Positions 58,847 to 64,000 of a stretch of DNA of 64,000 nucleotides are shown piece by piece. The DNA lies in the NCBI RefSeq assembly GCF_008329715.1, contig NZ_VTSR01000032.1, positions 310,001 through 374,000 on the forward strand, written 5' to 3'. The position numbers and the translations under genes are program-made. The notes under the pieces were generated by a model. That model saw nothing but the letters and a program-made list of their open reading frames with translations. It ran no database searches and had not been told where the DNA came from. The DNA comes from Gimesia chilikensis (lineage in GTDB: Bacteria > Planctomycetota > Planctomycetia > Planctomycetales > Planctomycetaceae). Numbering within the stretch: the stretch's first letter is position 1; each line of letters opens with the position of its first letter.

Positions 58847-60445
58847 ATGGAGATGAAAATGGAGTCGTTTGATCTGTCGGAGCATGGAATCAATGTAGAT
58901 TGGGTCATGCGGAACCCTGATCCTTCGATGTTGTACGAAGAGGCGATTCGCTATGAGCCGGGAACTTCCATTTCCGATACAGGAGCGCTGATTGCCTACT
59001 CCGGTGAGAAAACGGGTCGTTCTCCCAAAGATAAACGGGTCGTCAAACACAAGAATTCCCAAGAAGATATCTGGTGGGGGGATGTGAATTACCCTCTGGA
59101 TCAGCATGCCTTCTACTGTAATCGCGAGCGGGCGACCGACTATCTGAATATCTGCCCGCATCTCTACGTAATCGATGCTTTTGCCGGTTGGGATCCGGAA
59201 TACCAGATCAAGGTCCGCGTGATCTGCTCACGTCCCTATCATGCACTGTTCATGCATAACATGCTGATTCGTCCGACCGATGAGCAGTTGCAGGGTTTCG
59301 GAAAGCCGGACTACGTGATTTATAATGCAGGCACATTCCCTGCAAATCGATTCACCACGGGGATGACATCCAAAACCAGCGTTGATTTAAGTATTGAGGA
59401 TGGTGAGATCGTCATTCTGGGAACCGAGTATGCCGGCGAAATGAAAAAAGGCATCTTCACGGTCATGAACTACCTGATGCCCAAGCGGGGCATTCTGTCT
59501 ATGCACTGCTCGGCGACAGCCGATCGCCAGACGGGGCGTTCTTCGGTACTCTTCGGTTTGTCGGGAACAGGGAAAACAACGCTCTCAGCCGATCCCAAAC
59601 GTTATCTGATTGGAGACGATGAGCACTGCTGGACCGATAACGGCATCTTCAATATTGAGGGGGGCTGTTACGCAAAGGCCATCTATCTGTCTCGCGAGAA
59701 TGAACCGGAAATCTTCCAGGCACTCCGCTATGGGGCGGTACTGGAGAATGTGGTTTATGACGAATCGCATCACCACGTGGACTTCAATGATACGAGTTTT
59801 ACGCAAAATACCCGCGGGGCGTATCCGATTGAATACATGCCCAGTGCGAAAATTCCCTGTGTGGCAGATCATCCTACCGATGTGATTTTCCTGACCTGTG
59901 ATGCCTTCGGCGTACTGCCTCCGGTAAGTAAGCTAACCCCGGAGCAGGCGATGTACCACTTTATCAGCGGTTATACTGCGAAAGTGGCGGGCACCGAAAT
60001 GGGAGTCAACGAACCAGAGGCGACCTTCTCTCCCTGTTTTGGTGGGCCGTTCCTGGTCTGGCATCCCGGTAAATATGCGGATCTGCTGGCGGAAAAAATC
60101 CGGAAGTACAATGCCAATGTCTGGCTGGTCAACACCGGCTGGAATGGTGGTGCTTACGGCGTCGGTAATCGAATCAGTCTGCAGCACACGCGTGCGATCA
60201 TTGATGCGATCCATTCCGGAACACTGAATCACGCTCCGACCGAAGTCGATCCGATCTTCGGAACCGCGACCGTGACCAAATGCCCCGATGTGGATTCTAA
60301 AATGCTCGTGCCTCATAACTCCTGGGCGGATCAGAGTGCCTACAGGGAGACCGCGAAAAAACTGGCGCACGCATTCAATCAGAACTTTATGAAGTATTCT
60401 TCCGGAGTTTCTGAAGCAGTGCTGGCTGCGGCACCTCAGGTTTAA
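58847..60445 (+). CDS. pckA: Phosphoenolpyruvate carboxykinase (ATP)
   Basis: A 532-residue, full-length PckA. The kinase motifs are intact: SGEKTGRSPKDKRVV (substrate loop), the P-loop GLSGTGKTTLS (K243), the kinase-2 GDDEHCWTDNG and the ENVVYDE...D segment. It converts oxaloacetate to phosphoenolpyruvate with ATP, the first committed step of gluconeogenesis. The first five residues (MEMKM) may extend past the true start. The stop at 60443-60445 overlaps the convergent endonuclease V gene. Confidence 0.96.
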   Translation: MEMKMESFDLSEHGINVDWVMRNPDPSMLYEEAIRYEPGTSISDTGALIAYSGEKTGRSPKDKRVVKHKNSQEDIWWGDVNYPLDQHAFYCNRERATDYLNICPHLYVIDAFAGWDPEYQIKVRVICSRPYHALFMHNMLIRPTDEQLQGFGKPDYVIYNAGTFPANRFTTGMTSKTSVDLSIEDGEIVILGTEYAGEMKKGIFTVMNYLMPKRGILSMHCSATADRQTGRSSVLFGLSGTGKTTLSADPKRYLIGDDEHCWTDNGIFNIEGGCYAKAIYLSRENEPEIFQALRYGAVLENVVYDESHHHVDFNDTSFTQNTRGAYPIEYMPSAKIPCVADHPTDVIFLTCDAFGVLPPVSKLTPEQAMYHFISGYTAKVAGTEMGVNEPEATFSPCFGGPFLVWHPGKYADLLAEKIRKYNANVWLVNTGWNGGAYGVGNRISLQHTRAIIDAIHSGTLNHAPTEVDPIFGTATVTKCPDVDSKMLVPHNSWADQSAYRETAKKLAHAFNQNFMKYSSGVSEAVLAAAPQV

Positions 60446-61014
60446 ATCCCTTCTTTTTCTACGCGACAGAGTTGATCGACCTGCTTTAACAGAGTGGGAA
60501 TTCGGTACGGACCGTGCATGGTCTGAATTTTATGCCGTGCTTCCGCCAGTGGAATTCCCAGTGCGGTGACAAACAGCGGATTCTGGCTGTTGCCGCGCAG
60601 GATTTCCGTTTCTGCCGGAGTCTGATTAAAGCGGGATTTGGCAACGCCAATGATGGGTATTTCTTCTCCCAGTTCCTGATAGAGATAGGTGCCCAGTCCG
60701 GGACGCTGGTCTGCTCCCAGTGTGACGAAACCATCGATGACGATGGTTTCCAGTTCGGGTTTCACATCTGCGATTAAAGCGAGCAGGCAGGGGAGTTCGC
60801 GTTTGTAGAATTGTCCCGGTTCATACTCCGCAACCTTGGGGATCGATTTGAGGAGCGTTTCGGTTACCTGGTTTGATTCCCAGTCGTCGAACAGAAGTCC
60901 TGCGACTGTGGCTGAATCGTCTGGATGGTAATAAACGTCTAAAGCGAGATTCACGGGAAACACTTTCCGGATTTCGACTGACTCTCTTACAATGCGATAG
61001 TTGGATTGAAGCAT
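60442..61014 (-). CDS. nfi: Endonuclease V (DNA deaminated-base repair)
   Basis: A 190-residue protein, shorter than the ~225 residues of E. coli Nfi. The family pattern is clear: LALDVYY (D26), YEPGQFYKRELPCLL (E73), IVIDGFVTLG (D94), PGLGTYLY, IPIIGVAKSRF, and IPTLLKQVDQL at the end. D26, E73 and D94 fit the metal-binding triad. It nicks DNA near hypoxanthine and other deaminated bases. The stops of pckA and nfi overlap by three bases in convergent orientation. Confidence 0.9.
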   Translation of the reverse strand: MLQSNYRIVRESVEIRKVFPVNLALDVYYHPDDSATVAGLLFDDWESNQVTETLLKSIPKVAEYEPGQFYKRELPCLLALIADVKPELETIVIDGFVTLGADQRPGLGTYLYQELGEEIPIIGVAKSRFNQTPAETEILRGNSQNPLFVTALGIPLAEARHKIQTMHGPYRIPTLLKQVDQLCRVEKEGI

Positions 61015-61077
61015 ATCATACCTGTCGCGAATCTTATTTCCAGACAGGATGCACAGTCAGGGGGAACGTTGCACATC

Positions 61078-61693
61078 ATGTGGAAGCTTCAACAAGAGTC
61101 GCTGTCAGAGTCCGGGATGCTGCGTTTCCAGGTTGTGAAAGATTCACAGGTCGTTCGATATGCGGACGTATTGGAACTATGCGGACGTATTGGAACTTTG
61201 GCAGGAAGACACGGAATTCCGTCTCTGGTTCACCGAGATGCTGGCAGCAATACCTTTCACAGCGTTTCGCTGGGAGACGCCTCCCGTCACAACCTCAACT
61301 CCAAGTCGCCCTTTTGAGTTTGTGATCATTGACAGCCCCACGCTGGATCGTCCAGTGGACCGTGGTGCGTTTGCTGAGCATTTCTCAATCGTTCCGCATA
61401 AGGCTGTTGTGAGTTTTTCGAATCTGGGCCGTGATGCGATCCTGATTGTTCCCTGTCCAGCTTCTGCCGATCTTGATTACTGTCATCTGGCGGATTTTGT
61501 TCGTCGAGCCCCCCAGGCACAGGTGCTGGAATTCTGGAAAACGATTGGCAGTGTCATGCAACATCGAGTCAGTGAACAATCTGTCTGGTTAAGTACTGCA
61601 GGAGCAGGAGTGGCCTGGCTCCACGTCCGTCTGGATGATCGACCAAAGTATTACCGGTATCAACCGTATCGCACATTATCGGCTTCAGAGTGA
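61078..61693 (+). pseudogene. DUF6940-like gene disrupted by a 19-bp tandem duplication
   Basis: The 5' part reads MWKLQQESLSESGMLRFQ ... VVRYADVLEL from ATG 61078. The 3' part, in another frame, reads LWQEDTEFRLWFTEMLAAIPF ... to the stop at 61693. Between them the 19 bases ATGCGGACGTATTGGAACT occur twice in tandem (61160-61197). Deleting one copy fuses the two frames exactly (...YADVLELWQEDTEF...). An intact gene would give about 198 residues, similar to the DUF6940 family by my recollection; function unknown. The present sequence cannot give that product without a frame change. It may be a very recent pseudogene or a reversible switch. Confidence 0.8.
61160..61197 (+). repeat. Tandem duplication of 19 bp
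   Basis: ATGCGGACGTATTGGAACT at 61160-61178 is repeated exactly at 61179-61197. 19 is not a multiple of three, so the second copy shifts the frame of the surrounding gene by one base. Confidence 0.97.
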
Positions 61694-61905
61694 GCTTTGT
61701 GTCGTATTTTTCGACAGTCGAGTCGTCTGTCCTGACACCTGATTTCAGGGCGGAGGCGATTATGCGACGCACTGTGGATTACCAGTCATGGACGGAGGGG
61801 AATTGTATTCATTTTTCTGTTCAATGGTCTGAATAATGCAGTTCACTCATTGGTTGATGTGGATCAACGAGTCATATCTGCAAACTGTCCAAAGGATTGA
61901 ATCAG

Positions 61906-62985
61906 ATGAGAGACCATGTAATGTTTAGATTCCTGTTGTGCATTTGCACGGTACTGGGATCGATCTGCTTCATACCAGCTGAACGGACTGGTCTGAGTTT
62001 TTTCAGCGATCGGGTTCACGCGGCGAATCCTGTGCGTCATGATCCTAAGACCAGGCAGGCGATTGAGCGGGGGATGAAGTGGCTCACTTCTGCTATTCAT
62101 CGAGATGGTACGGTGGGGGCTGACCAGTATCATCTGCCTGATCTGGGCTGTACTTCGATGGTCGGACTGGTGCTGCTCGCAGAAGGCAGCACGCCTCGCG
62201 AAGGGCAATACCAGAAACAGAGCCGGGCTGTGTTGTATGGGGTTTTAGATCTGGTAGAGTCTCGGCCGCTGAATCGATCGCCTCAAGAGGTCACGCTGAT
62301 TCAGCGAAAAATCGGAATGAATGCGGATGTATTTCTCGCCACTTTGTATCTCAGTCAGGTCTATTACGACGCACCGGGTGAAGAAAAAGCAATTCGAGTT
62401 GCCCTGGATCGACTGGTGGAACATATCTGTCTGACACAGGGAAAGGACGGAACCTGGGGTAATGAGAGCTGGGCACCGATTTTGGGAACGATTCTGGGAT
62501 GGGAATCTTTGCGCGCAGCAAGTTCTGCGGGGCTGAAGATCGAAGCCTCCGAGCAACTGGTGGGGCAGGCGTTGATAAAAAAACTGCAGTCTCAGCCAGA
62601 TGTGAAGCAGAACTGGATGCATCAGTTTTACAAGGAAGCAGCCGCTGTGCGGGTGTTGTATTCCATGGGCTACCGTGATCAACCGGAGTTCCAGGAGTGT
62701 GTAGATCAAATTCTGAAAACGGTCAAAACCGAGCACCGCATATTTCGTTTTGCCGGCGGTGAAGAATATCTGGCGTTTTACTTCATCACGGAATGTATGT
62801 TAAAAGGCGAGGATCGCAGCTGGAAGGCCTGGTATCCCCAGGTGCGAGATGGATTCCTGCGGACACAAAATCGCGATGGCAGCTGGAAAGGGCATCACTG
62901 CATTACCGATCGAACCTTCTGTACTGCCGGCGTTCTGCTTACACTGCTCTCTCCTAACTTCAGTCTGCCCATGTCGGACCTGTGA
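61906..62985 (+). CDS. Exported terpenoid-cyclase-like toroid protein (1)
   Basis: The start is taken as ATG 61906 (AAAGGA upstream, nine bases away); a TTG at 61897 in frame is possible. About 359 residues. An N-terminal signal segment (FRFLLCICTVLGSICF) precedes a helical toroid with QW-type repeats (QGKDGTWGNESW, QNRDGSWKGHH) and repeated helix pairs, as in squalene-hopene-cyclase/prenyltransferase folds. No DxDD-like catalytic motif is seen, so it is probably a binding or scaffold protein rather than a cyclase. The next gene, four bases on, is of the same type. Confidence 0.75.
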   Translation: MRDHVMFRFLLCICTVLGSICFIPAERTGLSFFSDRVHAANPVRHDPKTRQAIERGMKWLTSAIHRDGTVGADQYHLPDLGCTSMVGLVLLAEGSTPREGQYQKQSRAVLYGVLDLVESRPLNRSPQEVTLIQRKIGMNADVFLATLYLSQVYYDAPGEEKAIRVALDRLVEHICLTQGKDGTWGNESWAPILGTILGWESLRAASSAGLKIEASEQLVGQALIKKLQSQPDVKQNWMHQFYKEAAAVRVLYSMGYRDQPEFQECVDQILKTVKTEHRIFRFAGGEEYLAFYFITECMLKGEDRSWKAWYPQVRDGFLRTQNRDGSWKGHHCITDRTFCTAGVLLTLLSPNFSLPMSDL

Positions 62986-62989
62986 TCTC

Positions 62990-64000
62990 ATGAATTTCTG
63001 CAATCGAAAACTGACTTGCTCTCTCCTGTTGATGCTTTTTCTGTCGGTGACTGCGCAGGGTGTGTTAGGGCAGAAACCGTCTACCTCGATCACAAATGAC
63101 AATCAGATCCTGATGCAACAGGCACGAGAATGTTTGCGAACAGGGAACCGCTGGCTGCAATCGCAACAGCAGCGGGATGGCAGCTGGCGATCCGAGGCCT
63201 ACACGAGCCTGGAGCAGGGGCTGGGAAGTACAGCTCTGGTTCTGGCCACTTATAGTGAGCAGCCACGAGACGACCTGCAGGAACGAAGAATTCAGCAGGG
63301 GCTTGTGTTTCTCACATCGCATCTGAATCAACGGGGGATCCTGAATTCACCCGAGGGAGGTGCCAACTATCCTCTCTATGCCACCAGCCTGCTGTTAAAG
63401 AGTCTGGCTGAAACGGGCGACAGGCGGGGGGAGGCATTGTCCGGTCTAATAAGCCGGGGGTTGCTGCGATATCAACATGTTACTGCACAGGGGTGGCCTG
63501 CGAATGATCCCGGTCGGGGAGGTTGGGGGCCGGGGATAGAAATCAGTGAAACGGCGGTCCGGATGCATCCCGCGAATGTTTCAGTCACGTTGCACGTCGT
63601 AACTGCTTTAAAACAGACCCGAAAGTTTTCTCCCGAGGTTCGTACTGCGGTCAGGGAGTTTCTGTGGCAGTGCCAGTTACAGGAAAGCGAGCATCCCCTG
63701 GCGGGTGGATTCCAGTTTGCAGCCATTTCCGATCATCCTTTGAACAAAGCCGGCTGGCAGCCAGACAAGAAGGGAGAGTTGATTGCTATCCCGTACTTCT
63801 CACCCACCTGTGACGGGATTGTCCTCATGCTGATGTGTGATTTGCCCTTAGACGACTCGAGAGTTGAAAAGGCACTGTCGGTTCTTCCAGAGCTCCCTCA
63901 TGCACGTCTGGCCGAACTCCCATTAAACCGGGAAGCAAAATATACACCCCTGGATGCCATCTTCTTTTATGAGCAGGCGGCAGCCGCGCGCGTCTGGCGG
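62990..64000 (+). CDS. Exported terpenoid-cyclase-like toroid protein (2), 3' end outside window
   Basis: ATG 62990, four bases after the previous stop. The frame stays open to the last base of the window (~337 residues visible). A signal peptide (LTCSLLLMLFLSVTAQGVLG) is followed by helical repeats with QQRDGSWRSEAY, PEGGANYPLYATSLLLKSL and PLDAIFFYEQAAAARVWR. It is the same toroid family as the gene before and probably in one operon with it. The C terminus is not visible. Confidence 0.75.
   Translation, partial: MNFCNRKLTCSLLLMLFLSVTAQGVLGQKPSTSITNDNQILMQQARECLRTGNRWLQSQQQRDGSWRSEAYTSLEQGLGSTALVLATYSEQPRDDLQERRIQQGLVFLTSHLNQRGILNSPEGGANYPLYATSLLLKSLAETGDRRGEALSGLISRGLLRYQHVTAQGWPANDPGRGGWGPGIEISETAVRMHPANVSVTLHVVTALKQTRKFSPEVRTAVREFLWQCQLQESEHPLAGGFQFAAISDHPLNKAGWQPDKKGELIAIPYFSPTCDGIVLMLMCDLPLDDSRVEKALSVLPELPHARLAELPLNREAKYTPLDAIFFYEQAAAARVWR

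Overview
The window looks like a chromosomal segment of a marine planctomycete, most likely close to Gimesia (formerly Planctomyces maris). The lineage call rests on the mix of genes: an orphan formylmethanofuran dehydrogenase subunit C gene, an oleC-oleD pair, ATP-type pckA, and many secreted proteins of planctomycete type (von Willebrand A, HEAT, terpenoid-cyclase-like toroid and HExxH proteins). This is inference from protein families; no database was searched.

Positions 1 to about 22,150 form an accessory island that ends at the 3' end of a tmRNA gene (ssrA, minus strand, 22191-22544), a classic integration site. The island begins with a tightly packed plus-strand operon (1-11041). It encodes the tail of an SNF2-type helicase, a small candidate nuclease, a type III Mod-like adenine methyltransferase, a PHP-SMC-like ATPase, a type III Res-like helicase-nuclease and a phospholipase-D-fold protein. 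The set reads as a composite restriction or defence system and does not match the core gene sets of DISARM or BREX. A HEPN-like gene follows. Minus-strand cargo comes next: a HAD-like protein, two acidic zinc-ribbon paralogues, small unknown proteins, a ubiquitin-like plus winged-helix protein, a double-domain methyltransferase and a ParB-methyltransferase fusion. Last come two divergent tyrosine recombinases. Each lies between copies of the 18-nt repeat ACTAGGGGGTGCCCAGAA, and a related terminator-bearing spacer follows the first two repeats.

Right of ssrA (22,545-64,000) the content is chromosomal. It includes a secreted alpha/beta hydrolase, an LptF/G permease, a lone HPt protein, a membrane-anchored HExxH protein, tsaD, a C-terminal processing protease, an AddB/AddA-type helicase-nuclease pair followed by a THUMP-like methyltransferase, a Gfo/Idh/MocA oxidoreductase, a dicarboxylate symporter, a SpoIIE-type phosphatase, a GNAT protein, a HEAT-repeat protein, fhcC, oleC-oleD, pckA and endonuclease V. 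Two terpenoid-cyclase-like secreted proteins close the window, the last cut off by the right edge.

Three features stand out. (1) The six-gene defence-like operon. (2) The repeat-flanked recombinase modules beside ssrA. (3) A VWA protein whose gene ends just after a run of nine A residues: a second open frame continues without a stop from that run, across an intrinsic terminator hairpin, into a TPR/DUF2135-like coding region that has no ordinary start codon where it ought to begin. This suggests -1 frameshifting or transcriptional slippage, possibly coupled to termination. In addition, a DUF6940-like gene is broken by a 19-bp tandem duplication whose removal would restore the frame exactly.
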